DNA from: an uncultured Alteromonadaceae bacterium
GTDB taxonomy: Bacteria; Pseudomonadota; Gammaproteobacteria; Enterobacterales; Alteromonadaceae
Direction: 5' to 3'
DNA: 59,845 bases
NCBI GenBank assembly: GCA_938085045.1
Contig: CALKGI010000042.1
Coordinates: 1 to 59,845, forward strand
Part shown: in pieces, positions 15,729 to 25,507 of the stretch
How the letters are laid out: the number at the start of each line of letters is the position of its first letter
Numbering within the stretch: position 1 is the first letter of the stretch
The notes under the pieces: model-generated
What the model was told of the DNA's origin: nothing
Seen by the model: the letters and a program-made list of their open reading frames with translations, nothing else
Database searches by the model: none
Position numbers and translations under genes: made by a program

Positions 15729-18503
15729 TTATTGCCCTCGCCCCTTCAAATACTCAACAGCCCCATCAAACCCGCCCTCGGCAGCCTCAACAATAAACAA
15801 GCGCCCCTTGCCGGGGTTTTTAGCCATACCAAAGCCTTCAATCATATTTTTGCCGAGCATAAACTTGGCACCATCATGGCGTAGGTCCATTGCTTGATAA
15901 AACCATTGATTGGCGTGTTTTATGTCTTGCGTTACACCTTGGCCGTTTTGATGCATCAGACCAATGAAGTAGGCTGAATGACTCACCCCAAGTGCGGCGC
16001 CTTTTTTAAACCAAGCCAATGCTTCGTCAAAATTTTGCGTCACACCGTGACCGTCAAAATACAATTCGCCGATGTTGTGTGGGGCTAAATCATAGTTTAT
16101 GGCATCGGCCCTTTGGTACCAATCTAATGCTTTGGCATAGTCTTTTGCTACGCCATATCCAAAACGATATGACTCACCTAAATGGTTCATGGCGTTGCCT
16201 GAACCTTGCTCAGCGGCCCGTAGGTAATAATGATGAGCCAATTCGTAATTGCGTAAGGTGTCGCGGCCATAAAAAAACATTTCGGCCACACTAAGGGTGT
16301 TGTCTAACGAACGATTGGCAATTTCATCGAACATTTGGCTGGCTCTTTGAGGGTCTCTAACGTTGTCTTGGCCTTGCAAATACAATAGCGCAATGGCCTG
16401 TTCTGCCGGTGCAAAGCCGTGTTTATGCAGTGACTGCCATAAAAGCAGAGCTTGGTTGTCGTCGCGCGTTACGCCTAACCCTTTGTGATACAACTGGCCG
16501 AGAAAATAGCTCGATTTGACCATGCCCATTTGGTTACCCTTGCTGAACTGGGCAAAAGCTTGGCGGTAATCTTTTCTCATGTAGCTGTCAAAATAAATGC
16601 GTTCGAGGCGTTTTAGCGCTAGAGCATCACCATTACGGGCGGCAATCTCAAACCAACGCATCGCATTTTGACGGTCGTTTAAACGCAGGTGATAAAGCTG
16701 ACCGAGTTGACGAGGGCATACTTTGCTTTCTTTTTTTGCACCAAATTGGTATAGACCTTCGGCTCTTGACAGTGTGTCTTGCCAGTTTTCACCGTCTTTG
16801 GGTCCCATTTCTAACATGGTGTCGGCGAGTTTGCAGTAGGCCACATCAGATCCGGTTTCGGCGGCTCTAACATAAAAGTTAGCTGCCTGAGCCAAATCAA
16901 CGTCACGCCCTACACCATAATGGTTAAAACGGGCGAGGTTTGAAAAACCATTACTGTCGCCCCTTTGGCCAGCTTTTTCATACCATTGGTAGGCCTGATT
17001 GTGGTCAACTTCGCCTTGTTCGCCATTGGTTTTGGCGACCTTGCCAGTTTCAAATAATATGCCTATTTGGTTGGCGGCTTTGCGTTCGCCTTGGTCGTAG
17101 GCCTTGAGGTACCACTGGTAAGCTTGCTGTTTGTCTTGCTCTACATCTACGCCGTTGTCGAATCGTTGGGCCAGCATGTACAGGGCTGCACTGTCGTTTT
17201 TGTCGGCCATTTTATACAACAGGGCCATTTCTTTGTCGTGAGCAGGTGGGGTCGATTCACTGCCTTGATGGTAAAACAGCGCCAGTTCTATGGCGGCTTC
17301 ATTAATGCCGTAGCTGTTGGCTTTTTCAAATAGGGCAAAAGCTTTTTTGTCATCCGCAGGCACCAAAGTGCCTTGGCGATATAAAATTGCCAGTGCCAAT
17401 GTGGCTTTGGGGTGGTTTAGCTTGACTGCCTGTTCAAACCATTTCAGGCTTGTTTGCGCTTGGTCTTCACGTCTTTTGAGTGCCAGTGCCAGTCGAAATG
17501 CGCCTTCGCCCGGGATGGTAAAATGGTCAACACGTTCAAGTAATGCTGTGATTTTTGAAGCGACTGTAGGGCTGTGCTCATCTTGATTGTTTAATTTTAG
17601 CTGTGCCAACACAATGGCGGCTGGAACAAAGCCAGATTTAGCGTCTAAGTTAAGTTCGCGTTCTAATTGGGCAATAGGGTCGGTGCTTTTGCTATTGATA
17701 TGTACTAAAGCCCGTTGAACATTGGCGCTCATCGAATACTCATCAAGGCTTTGTAGTACTTCGTTGGCTTTTTGATATTGACCCCGTGCGATGTACTTTT
17801 TGGCTTGCTCGGTAATGGCAAAGGGGTATTTTTGCTGCTGATAATATTTGCGCATTAACTGGCTGGCGGTATCGTCACTGACATTGGGGTTGGTCAACAG
17901 CAAGTTTTTCATAAAATGCAGGTTAGAAAAATAACGAGTGGTGACTTTGGCTGTTTCGGTGTCGATGACATGATACTGGTAAAACAGGCCGCCGTAGCGA
18001 GTGACCAAGTTCATGTCTAAAATGTTGTAACCCATGGCCTGCAACAGTAAGCGGGCTTCCATCAATTCTCTTATCTCAATGACACTGTGAATTGAACTGG
18101 CTTCTTTGCCATTCATTAGGCGGCTGATTAAGCCATTAATTATCTCGGTGTAATGATCGCGTAATTCTATTTTGTGTTGTCTTGCTGCGCAGGTATATAA
18201 CATCGAATGGGCAACCAGCGATGAAGCATTCAAAGCGATGGCTTGATTGACCAGCGCAACGGTTTCTTCATCACACCAAGTGTGTTGCGCCGAATGATTG
18301 AGCCTTGAAATGATTTGCATGTAAGGCGTGATCACAGTCTTAGGGTCGGCATTAGCAAAATCATCAATGTCTTTTTGCCATTGGATGTTCTGTTGTTTGA
18401 TTTTTTCGGCTGTTTGGTCGTCGCCAATTTCGGCGTTTACGGCAACACTGAGCAATCCCATGAGTAAAAATGCAAAAGCTTTTATATGGCTCAATCCTTT
18501 CAT
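15729..18503 (-). CDS. Secreted Sel1-repeat protein
   Basis: A 924-residue protein with a signal peptide (residues 1-24, ending VAVNA). From about residue 330 to the C-terminus it is a long run of Sel1-like repeats (units such as A.NQIGILFETGKV..., YFLGQLYHKGLGVTRDD, NHLGESYRFGYGVAKDY, FIGLMHQNGQGVTQD). The N-terminal third is helical without clear repeats. Such solenoids are protein-interaction scaffolds in the periplasm or on the surface. Its start overlaps the stop of the upstream lipoprotein gene by four bases (ATGA), so both act together. No enzymatic motif is visible. Confidence 0.85.
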   Translation of the reverse strand: MKGLSHIKAFAFLLMGLLSVAVNAEIGDDQTAEKIKQQNIQWQKDIDDFANADPKTVITPYMQIISRLNHSAQHTWCDEETVALVNQAIALNASSLVAHSMLYTCAARQHKIELRDHYTEIINGLISRLMNGKEASSIHSVIEIRELMEARLLLQAMGYNILDMNLVTRYGGLFYQYHVIDTETAKVTTRYFSNLHFMKNLLLTNPNVSDDTASQLMRKYYQQQKYPFAITEQAKKYIARGQYQKANEVLQSLDEYSMSANVQRALVHINSKSTDPIAQLERELNLDAKSGFVPAAIVLAQLKLNNQDEHSPTVASKITALLERVDHFTIPGEGAFRLALALKRREDQAQTSLKWFEQAVKLNHPKATLALAILYRQGTLVPADDKKAFALFEKANSYGINEAAIELALFYHQGSESTPPAHDKEMALLYKMADKNDSAALYMLAQRFDNGVDVEQDKQQAYQWYLKAYDQGERKAANQIGILFETGKVAKTNGEQGEVDHNQAYQWYEKAGQRGDSNGFSNLARFNHYGVGRDVDLAQAANFYVRAAETGSDVAYCKLADTMLEMGPKDGENWQDTLSRAEGLYQFGAKKESKVCPRQLGQLYHLRLNDRQNAMRWFEIAARNGDALALKRLERIYFDSYMRKDYRQAFAQFSKGNQMGMVKSSYFLGQLYHKGLGVTRDDNQALLLWQSLHKHGFAPAEQAIALLYLQGQDNVRDPQRASQMFDEIANRSLDNTLSVAEMFFYGRDTLRNYELAHHYYLRAAEQGSGNAMNHLGESYRFGYGVAKDYAKALDWYQRADAINYDLAPHNIGELYFDGHGVTQNFDEALAWFKKGAALGVSHSAYFIGLMHQNGQGVTQDIKHANQWFYQAMDLRHDGAKFMLGKNMIEGFGMAKNPGKGRLFIVEAAEGGFDGAVEYLKGRGQ

Positions 18504-19417
18504 CGTAAATCTCCCATGCGCAACAGTTTGAGTTCATCAGGGTCTGGGCGAGTATCGGAATCGTCAAGCGTTGGTTGTTCAAATGCTATTGGTACACCAT
18601 CGTTTGCCAGTAATCTTAAACGAGCATAATTACTGGTGACAAAACTCAGCTGCAAGTTGTAATGTGCTGATGCACTGTTGGGGTTTATGCTAATAAGGTA
18701 ATGCGAACCTTCGTTTGCAATAGTGTAAGTACCAGTCAAAATGGTGCCATCTTGGTGTTTCAGGGTTGCCTTGCCAGGTTCAATGGTGAGTGAACCTTGG
18801 GGGGCAGAAAGTCCAGCAATTTCCCAGCGGCCTATCAGCTTTTGTTCAATTTTGTTGATTTTGTTCAGATCGTTGCCACACAAACGCGCCATCGTTTGCA
18901 GCCCGTCGAGCAGCTGTTCCATGGTGTTCAGTGGAACGACATTATAACCGCCAATGGTCCAACGATTTTTAACCGAGTGGTCGAGTTGCGTTTGATAATC
19001 GTTGGTGCTGACGTGTTTAAAAGACGAGGGCAGATAACGATTAAACGACAGTTCAATTCGTTCTTGCCAGCGTTGGCTGTTGTCGTTGTAATGAACGATA
19101 TGTTCAGGGATATGCGCGATATCTCGGATGTCGTGAGTGAAGCTAAAGCGCAATTTGTTCTGCGCCCCGTATAGGCCTTTTTGCGCATTTGACCATAAAT
19201 TATTCAGTTCGTATCGGCAGTGAGATATTCGGGTGATGACGTTGTTTTGATGAGTTGCTTTTGAAACTTGTTTAAGTAAATCCGATACTTGCTGTTCAAC
19301 TAACGCGAGTGTTTGAACAGGCGATGCAGGTTCGATTTTAGTTGAAGTGCTGGCACAGGCCGTTAATGTCATCATAACAACCAAGGTGAATAAATGCTGT
19401 GCAGAGGTGCTTTTCAT
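18500..19417 (-). CDS. Lipoprotein of unknown function coupled to the Sel1-repeat protein
   Basis: A 305-residue lipoprotein: signal MKSTSAQHLFTLVVMMTLTAC with lipobox Cys21. The mature part is mixed alpha/beta, with a C-terminal beta-rich region (GRWEIAGLSAPQGSLTIE..) resembling a small barrel of the lipocalin-like or TIGR03067 kind; that is a weak impression. The gene overlaps the Sel1-repeat gene by four bases. A lipid-anchored subunit with a large solenoid partner suggests an envelope complex. Confidence 0.75.
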   Translation of the reverse strand: MKSTSAQHLFTLVVMMTLTACASTSTKIEPASPVQTLALVEQQVSDLLKQVSKATHQNNVITRISHCRYELNNLWSNAQKGLYGAQNKLRFSFTHDIRDIAHIPEHIVHYNDNSQRWQERIELSFNRYLPSSFKHVSTNDYQTQLDHSVKNRWTIGGYNVVPLNTMEQLLDGLQTMARLCGNDLNKINKIEQKLIGRWEIAGLSAPQGSLTIEPGKATLKHQDGTILTGTYTIANEGSHYLISINPNSASAHYNLQLSFVTSNYARLRLLANDGVPIAFEQPTLDDSDTRPDPDELKLLRMGDLR

Positions 19418-19644
19418 ATAGGGCGAGTTGACCTTTAGATTGGTTTTTTTCAGCGGTTGGTTTGTGCTTCATTACATAGCCAGATTACAACTAAAAAGGG
19501 TCGATTAATAGCTTAAGTACTGCCATTGGTGGCTTTGGACATATTAAGTAACACAATAGACACTGTTGTTGGTCGTGGTGGGCTTTATTGTTTAACCCAT
19601 TGCCTTAAAATGCTGGCACTGAATATTTTGTTATCGGAAGTTCG

Positions 19645-21453
19645 ATGAAACACTTGATACCCCTTACGTTGACTGCTTTGTTGGCAAGCGGCTGTAGTTC
19701 GACAACTCAAACGGCTACCTCAGCCGGCGAAGCGCAACCCGCTGCTACTGCCAAAACATCGGGCAGAACTGATATCACGCTAGCATCAGGCGGCAAGCTA
19801 AAAGATAACCAAGCCAGCTTTACCATCGAACACGCCGATTTGGGTTTTACTCTTTATCCTGAAACCAAATCTATCGCAGGTAGTGCCACATTAACTTTGC
19901 AAGCCAAGTCAGACTTGAGCCATGTTTTGCTTGATTTAGACAGCTTGTTTACCATCGAATCAATAAAAGTGAATGGTAGTTCACTTACCAATAATAACTA
20001 TAGTAATCCTGAGGGGCTGCTGACTATCAATTTGCCTGCATCTGTAAATAGTGGTGAGTCGGTTAAAGTCACTATTGACTATAAAGGTGTGCCTTTAGAG
20101 GCGAAAAGAGCGCCGTGGGATGGCGGTTTTGTCTGGAAAGAGACCAAAGACGGCCAACCGTGGATTGCCACAGCTGTACAGGCTGAGGGTTGTGACATCT
20201 TCTGGCCTTGTATCGATCATCCCTTAAGAGAGCCTGAAAAAGTCGATATGCACATAACCGTGCCAGCGCCTTTAGCTGCCGCTGCTAATGGTTTGTACAA
20301 AGGTATGGAAAATAACGGTGATTGGAATACGTACCACTGGCAAACCCTGTCAAAAACCAATACTTATGCCATTAGTTTGAATGTAGGGCCTTTGACTTTG
20401 ATGCAAGGTGACTATAAAAGCCAATATGGCAATACCATAGATTTACAGTACTGGCACCTTAAAGGCAAAGAAGAGGGCGCGAAAAAACTGTTTGGTGAAT
20501 TTAGTCAAATACTCGATTTTTTTGAATCAGTGATTGGTCCTTACCCGTTTGGCAGCGAAAAAATGGGCGTGGTTGATACCCCGCATTTGGGCATGGAACA
20601 TCAAACCATTAATGCTTATGGTAACGGTTACAAAACCGATGAGTTTGGCTTTGATTGGTTATTGCACCATGAGTTTGCGCACGAATGGTTTGGTAACCAA
20701 CTGACCCACAGCGATTTAGACGACATGTGGTTACACGAAGGGTTTGGCGAATACATGCAACCTTTGTATGCACAGTATTTATATGGTGATGTGGCCTACG
20801 GTGCTTATTTATATAAAAAGCGTCAACGCATATTCAACAAAGCGCCATTGGTTAGCGGTGAAAGTAAAACCGAAACCGAGGTGTACAAAGATGGCCCGGG
20901 CATGGACATTTATAACAAAGGGGCATTGTTTTTACACACTTTACGTCAGGCAATTGGCGATAAAGCGTTTTTCAGCAGTGTAAGGCAATTGGTATACGGC
21001 ACAGATACGCCAAAACCAGGTAATTTCAAACCTTTGTTTGCCAGCACTCCAGACTTTATCAACATCGTTAACAAAACTACTGGCAAAGATTATACGTGGT
21101 TGTTTAAGGCTTATGTTTATCAAAAAGATTTGCCTAAATTGGTGGTAGAGCGTGAAGACGATAAAGTGAATTTCAGCTGGGTAAGTGGCAATGATGTTGC
21201 CTTTGATATGCCGCTTGAAGTCAAAGTGGGCGATAAGGTGGTTACCTTGCCGATGACAGATAAAAAAGGCTCAATTAGCGCCGATAAAGGTGTGGTAGTG
21301 ATTGCCGACCCACGCGCAAAGATACTGCGAGACCAGCCGTATATTGATGAATATCGTGCTTATGATCGCAAACAAACTCGTAAACGTTGGAAAGAACGCA
21401 GTGAGGTTAAAAAGCAGTTGAAAGAGGCTTTAGAGAAGCTTAAGGAACAGTAA
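19645..21453 (+). CDS. M1 family aminopeptidase, lipoprotein
   Basis: A 602-residue protein with a lipoprotein signal (LASGC). A beta-rich N-terminal domain (about 35-240) is followed by the gluzincin core: GMEHQT in place of the canonical GAMEN exopeptidase motif, the zinc motif HEFAH (His342, Glu343, His346) and the third ligand Glu365 in LHEGFGEY. Spacing between HEXXH and the Glu is the normal 18 residues. It should remove N-terminal residues from peptides in the periplasm or at the outer membrane. It lacks the long C-terminal helical domain of PepN, like leukotriene-A4-hydrolase-type members. The C-terminus is very basic. Confidence 0.9.
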   Translation: MKHLIPLTLTALLASGCSSTTQTATSAGEAQPAATAKTSGRTDITLASGGKLKDNQASFTIEHADLGFTLYPETKSIAGSATLTLQAKSDLSHVLLDLDSLFTIESIKVNGSSLTNNNYSNPEGLLTINLPASVNSGESVKVTIDYKGVPLEAKRAPWDGGFVWKETKDGQPWIATAVQAEGCDIFWPCIDHPLREPEKVDMHITVPAPLAAAANGLYKGMENNGDWNTYHWQTLSKTNTYAISLNVGPLTLMQGDYKSQYGNTIDLQYWHLKGKEEGAKKLFGEFSQILDFFESVIGPYPFGSEKMGVVDTPHLGMEHQTINAYGNGYKTDEFGFDWLLHHEFAHEWFGNQLTHSDLDDMWLHEGFGEYMQPLYAQYLYGDVAYGAYLYKKRQRIFNKAPLVSGESKTETEVYKDGPGMDIYNKGALFLHTLRQAIGDKAFFSSVRQLVYGTDTPKPGNFKPLFASTPDFINIVNKTTGKDYTWLFKAYVYQKDLPKLVVEREDDKVNFSWVSGNDVAFDMPLEVKVGDKVVTLPMTDKKGSISADKGVVVIADPRAKILRDQPYIDEYRAYDRKQTRKRWKERSEVKKQLKEALEKLKEQ

Positions 21454-21492
21454 ATCCTCCCTTGTAAATATAATCATCACACAAGACTATTC

Positions 21493-21559
21493 GTAGGCGG
21501 GCGCTTCAGCCCCGCCTGCAAGCAATGTTTACCACTGCGGGGCTGAAGCACCCACCTAC
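21493..21559. repeat. REP-like hairpin downstream of the M1 peptidase
   Basis: Arms of 23 bp (21493-21515 and 21537-21559) are complementary with two mismatches and start with GTAGGCGGGCGC. The loop is 21 bp. The element lies about 40 bases after the peptidase stop and could end its transcript. It belongs to the group of intergenic hairpins seen in this window. Confidence 0.75.
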
Positions 21560-21631
21560 CGCACAGCCTGATTGATGTCTCAATCAATCACTTAGTTTTC
21601 GTCGTTAACTGCATTTTTTGAAAAAACCTGC

Positions 21632-21662
21632 TTGACTCTAACGTTACGTCATAGTCCACACT
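21632..21662 (+). promoter_or_regulatory. MerR-type promoter with long spacer
   Basis: TTGACT at 21632-21637 is followed by a partly palindromic spacer containing TAACGTTA and a matching TGAC../..GTCA outer pair, then a weak -10 (CACACT, 21657-21662). The spacer is 19 bp, as MerR-family promoters require for twisting activation. The sequence resembles the operator class of Mta/TipA-type regulators. It lies about 50 bp before the MerR-type gene, so autoregulation is likely. Confidence 0.6.
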
Positions 21663-21714
21663 TCGAGCCGTTATCAAAACCACAAACTAAAATCTGCAAC
21701 CCAAAGAGGTCACT

Positions 21715-22521
21715 ATGAAAGCAGCAATCAAAGCAGTGAAAACTTACAGCGTTAGCCAGTTAAGCAAATTGGCTGAGGTGAGCGTTCGTACTTTGCATCA
21801 TTATGATCAAATTGGTTTGTTGGTGCCTAATCGGCGTATTGACAATGGTTATCGTCAATACACCAATCAGCACTTGGTGATGCTCAAACAGATTTTGATT
21901 TACCGGGCATTGGACTTTCCAATCCAAGAGATCAAAACCCTGCTGGGCAGCCAAGACAGTGACCTGATAGCCGCTTTGTGTAACCAAAAGCAGCAATTGG
22001 TTGATAAGCAACAAGACCTTCAAAACATGATAAACAGTATCGAGGACACGATGAACAATTTACAAAGCAGCAATTTACAAACCAACAACTTTGATCACCT
22101 TTACGACGGCATTCCAAAAGAAAAAGCCGAGCAATTCGAGCAGGCTGTGCGGGCCAAAATGGGCGATGAAAAATTCGAACAGCGAATGGCAAAAACTGGT
22201 ACTAAATTCTCACCCCAGCAAGCCAAAAATATGAATGAAAAGAGTGATGGGATTTCCAAAGATATGGCAGCACTGCTCGACCAGCCCGTTACCAGCGATA
22301 CTGTGCAAGCTGTGGTGCAACGTCACTATGACATGTTGGTGGATATGTACAAAGCCGCATCAGAAGACTTTGCGGGGTTATCGCGAGATGCTTACACCCA
22401 AATGGCGTTGAAATTTGTCACCATCGAACAGATGAAACAAGCGCGTGATGCCTATGCAGTGGGCACTGCCGAGCATTTAAGTGAGGCTATGGTTTATTTT
22501 GCTGAGGTGAATTTAGATTAA
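21715..22521 (+). CDS. MerR family regulator with TipAS-type effector domain
   Basis: A 268-residue regulator. Residues about 11-80 are a MerR winged helix (YSVSQLSKLAEVSVRTLHHY and IGLLVPNRRIDNGYRQY). A coiled-coil dimerisation helix follows to about 122. The C-terminal part (about 130-268) has the TipAS pattern: HLYDGIPKEKAEQFEQ and the final helix with DAYAVGTAEHLSEAMVYFA. Such regulators bind drugs or hydrophobic ligands and activate their own and efflux genes. AGAGG before the ATG gives a good start. No efflux gene is adjacent, so the regulon is unknown. Confidence 0.92.
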   Translation: MKAAIKAVKTYSVSQLSKLAEVSVRTLHHYDQIGLLVPNRRIDNGYRQYTNQHLVMLKQILIYRALDFPIQEIKTLLGSQDSDLIAALCNQKQQLVDKQQDLQNMINSIEDTMNNLQSSNLQTNNFDHLYDGIPKEKAEQFEQAVRAKMGDEKFEQRMAKTGTKFSPQQAKNMNEKSDGISKDMAALLDQPVTSDTVQAVVQRHYDMLVDMYKAASEDFAGLSRDAYTQMALKFVTIEQMKQARDAYAVGTAEHLSEAMVYFAEVNLD

Positions 22522-22602
22522 GCTTTTTACTTGCTTGGCAATTATATTTTAACGTTTTGCTCTGTGAAGTTGGGGTGGTGGCGCAAGGGGAATGCATAAA
22601 AG

Positions 22603-22628
22603 CGTCCATGGGGGCATCCATGCCTCCA
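22603..22628. repeat. Short REP-like dyad between convergent genes
   Basis: Around 22611-22628, GGGGGCAT and ATGCCTCC are separated by two bases, with one mismatch. The minus strand reads GGAGGCATGGATGCC, a word type common in REP sequences of gammaproteobacteria. It lies between the convergent MerR and CXXCH lipoprotein genes. Confidence 0.5.
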
Positions 22629-22699
22629 CCTTGTGGGTAAAAAATGCCAAATGGTTCGACACTTCGATATGTGTTTCTTAACGCCACTCGACCCACGGT

Positions 22700-24214
22700 T
22701 TATTTAGCTACACAACCACAAACCGAGCCGGAAGAGGTATTTATGTTAGTCCAGTTTCCATTCCAACTTAAGTAACCTCTGGTGTTTTTACAGGTGTTCT
22801 CACAAATGTTCTTTGCGTGGCTGTTCGAATCAATGTGGCTAGTGGCATTCACATCCGCAGCTTTACCTTGTCCTGTAATGACATCAATAAAGCTATGACT
22901 CAATTTTTGAGTGGTAATGTTATTATTCAACGGCTGTTCTTTACCGGTAAAGTTATGACAGCCAAAGCAATTGCTAGCAAACTCACCTGAATTACCCGTG
23001 TAATTTAAGTTCACATGTTGAAAATCTGTTTCTGCAACGGTATTGGCCAAACGTAACGACCCACGCTCATTTGGCACCCCAATACCACCAGAGCTTAAAT
23101 TAGTATCACTCACCCAAATGGCACCAACATTAAAATAGTTATTTAATAATTGCATGGATTGTGCCGCGTGAGTATCTTTGAGATTTTGGTAGATTGATGC
23201 ATTTTGAGAGGCGATATTGGCTAAGTTTTCACCCGCTTTAAGGTCTCCCGATGCAGTACCAAATGGATATACCGCACAGATGTTAGTGGCAGTCCCAGTA
23301 GCTGGACCGTTTTTAACCGTTGGTTGGTTAAATTTACACGCAGTATCTGTTCTATCGGCGCTTAATGGCAGTTTACTCGTACAAGCAGCACTAGCAAAAG
23401 ACCAATTGGTATCAGCTTGCAGGCCTTGCGCATCACAGTTAGGTGTATTGGTTTTGTGCTCGTAGGTCGCCCAGACAAATTCAGGATGGTCGTGGGTGGC
23501 CACTGCGATATGCATACCGATTAAACCCAAGGTTTTAACGTGACCACCAATGTTTTGCGGCACCGTGACATAACTGTTATTCAGTATTTCATCATTGTTC
23601 AATACTTTCCAAGCAAATTTAAGCTCTGTGGTGCCGGGGTTGAAATTAGTGATATTTTTTTGTGCCAACTCAACTGCACTGGCAGACATATTACACAGTG
23701 ATTTATTAAAGCGTACATCGTAATACGCCACATTGCCGTTTTGGTCGTAAATAGTCGAGCCACCACCGGCTTGGCCAGTCGTTATTGGGCTAGCTGATTG
23801 TCGTAATCCCGTTCGCAACGTTTGCCCATCACTAAGATTATTGCAAGAATCGGCAGGTTTGCCGCTACTGGTGAATTCAAGCAATGGATATTTGGCATCT
23901 ACTTGAAAGTTACGCAATGTAGGGTTTTCGATTGAAGGCGACATTAAATATAAATAAGTTTGAGTCGAAAACTGATAAAAATCGCAGAAATTTGAAGAGC
24001 CATCAGGTGCGCTCTTTTTCACCTCTGTTGGCAGTGAAGGGTTGGTGATCCATGTCGGGCTGGCCGGACAATCATAAGTGGTCGAAGGAACGCCAGCGCT
24101 ATAATCTACAGACTGACCATCAGCACTTGTCGATGTTGCATTACACCCGGTAACTTGAACAACTGCTAGCGACAAGAGTCCAGTTAATATTAACTTGCTC
24201 AATGATATCTTCAT
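22700..24214 (-). CDS. Lipoprotein with CXXCH motif and cysteine-rich lectin-like tail
   Basis: A 504-residue lipoprotein (lipobox VTGC, Cys24). The large middle region is unrecognised but includes many paired cysteines and the segments HVKTLGLIGMHIAVATHDHPEF and FVWATYEHK. CFGCH at residues 416-420 is a single c-type haem-binding motif. The last 36 residues (469-504) contain CENTCKNTRG, WNGNWTN and SVCGC, a pattern like the small mannan-binding/MVL-type module seen at C-termini of some bacterial secreted proteins. It could be an electron-transfer or sensing protein that binds a surface glycan. AGGA 8 bases upstream supports the ATG. Haem attachment is unproven. Confidence 0.75.
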   Translation of the reverse strand: MKISLSKLILTGLLSLAVVQVTGCNATSTSADGQSVDYSAGVPSTTYDCPASPTWITNPSLPTEVKKSAPDGSSNFCDFYQFSTQTYLYLMSPSIENPTLRNFQVDAKYPLLEFTSSGKPADSCNNLSDGQTLRTGLRQSASPITTGQAGGGSTIYDQNGNVAYYDVRFNKSLCNMSASAVELAQKNITNFNPGTTELKFAWKVLNNDEILNNSYVTVPQNIGGHVKTLGLIGMHIAVATHDHPEFVWATYEHKTNTPNCDAQGLQADTNWSFASAACTSKLPLSADRTDTACKFNQPTVKNGPATGTATNICAVYPFGTASGDLKAGENLANIASQNASIYQNLKDTHAAQSMQLLNNYFNVGAIWVSDTNLSSGGIGVPNERGSLRLANTVAETDFQHVNLNYTGNSGEFASNCFGCHNFTGKEQPLNNNITTQKLSHSFIDVITGQGKAADVNATSHIDSNSHAKNICENTCKNTRGYLSWNGNWTNINTSSGSVCGCVAK

Positions 24215-24609
24215 TGCTAAATCCTTTATTTTTATGTGGCGCCACCAATAATAACCTGTGGTCCCACGTTCTCATTATTAAGAGCAAACCTTGGCTCTGT
24301 GGCGCTACAGATTTCGCTCTAATGTATGTTATTAACAAGTAAGCTTGAAAAATACTTGTCTTGTTCACTCTGCTTAGGATGCGTTTTTCTTGATGTGTGC
24401 CTAATTTAAAATGAACCCTTACAGACTAGAGCATTGTCATCAGTTGCGACATTACATCATATTACAGCTGATAATCAGTACCTTCTTAAGGTTCTTGGTG
24501 CTTATGTGGTACCAATCGATAAAATCTCATGCGATATAGAGCTGGTTGCTTGAGATGGGGTTAGCTGTTGAGGTATGGTGGGCGTTTTAGGCCTGCGCGA
24601 GTTGAAAAT
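24215..24609. other. Intergenic region with no gene seen
   Basis: This is the divergent gap between the CXXCH lipoprotein and the TIM-barrel protein. Open reading through its last 42 bases comes from a TTG at 24568 that I reject as a start. I see no convincing promoter, hairpin or small gene. Confidence 0.5.
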
Positions 24610-25434
24610 ATGAAAATAAATTACCATAAATCCTTTTGGGAAACTGGCTGTGACACCTCGGCGCAGTTGGCACAATTGCTAAATAAAATCGTTGCCGAAG
24701 GCTATCAAGGTAGTGAGTTATTTTTGCCCTTTTATCCGTTAACGCCAGCTCAAACGTTACCTTTGCACAGCGAGCGCGGACTCGACATCATCACTGGCAT
24801 TGCCACCGATGGGCAAACGGCAAAAGATCATTTAGACAGCCTTAAACGCCAAGTCGATGAAGCTATGGCTTTTTCTCCAAAGTTAATTAACAGTCATACC
24901 GGTAGGGATATTTTCAGCCTGTCTGATAACATGATGTTGTTTGAACAAGCCTTGTTGCTACAAGAAGAATACGGAGTAGCCATTACTCACGAAACGCACC
25001 GGTTTCGACCGACTTTTTCAACCCTTGGTACTGAGCAGATTATTGAGCAGTTGCCCGAGTTGAAGCTCAATCTTGATATCAGCCATTGGTTTGTGGTGCA
25101 CGAATCTGATTTAACTGATCAGGCTGAACGCATCGCAAAGTTAATCAACAATGTTCACCATGTTCATGCTCGCGTGGGTTTTGAAGAGGGTCCGCAGGTT
25201 ACCGATCCACAACATGCTCGCTGGGCAGGTCATCTCAATCGGCATACCCAGTTGTGGCAAATGGTGGTGGATGTGGCAAAAACTCGGGGGCAAGACGTGC
25301 TGACAATCACACCGGAGTTTGGTCCTTTCCCTTATGCCCATATCAACCCACAAACAGATGCGCCAGCCACCGATGTTTGGGGTGCTAATCTGTTTATAAA
25401 ACAACACCTTGAACAGGCTTTGGTGGTTGGTTGA
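24610..25434 (+). CDS. Xylose-isomerase-like TIM-barrel protein (sugar phosphate isomerase/epimerase family)
   Basis: A 274-residue protein. The AP-endonuclease-2/xylose-isomerase TIM-barrel is indicated by ITHETHR (a metal-ligand Glu), LNLDISHW (metal Asp), HHVHARVG (His) and ITPEFGP (final Glu), in the order of the family's four metal ligands. The substrate is unknown; members act on sugars, inosose or hydroxypyruvate. The ATG at 24610 is preferred over the TTG at 24568 because the extra N-terminal 14 residues have no family match and a CGAG sits 8 bases before the ATG. It stands alone. Confidence 0.85.
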   Translation: MKINYHKSFWETGCDTSAQLAQLLNKIVAEGYQGSELFLPFYPLTPAQTLPLHSERGLDIITGIATDGQTAKDHLDSLKRQVDEAMAFSPKLINSHTGRDIFSLSDNMMLFEQALLLQEEYGVAITHETHRFRPTFSTLGTEQIIEQLPELKLNLDISHWFVVHESDLTDQAERIAKLINNVHHVHARVGFEEGPQVTDPQHARWAGHLNRHTQLWQMVVDVAKTRGQDVLTITPEFGPFPYAHINPQTDAPATDVWGANLFIKQHLEQALVVG

Positions 25435-25507
25435 ATGGTCGGTTTTTAGACTTTTGTGCCGGGAGTATATGAAAGTATGCTTGGGTATACTCAGCGTCAG
25501 TCAATAT

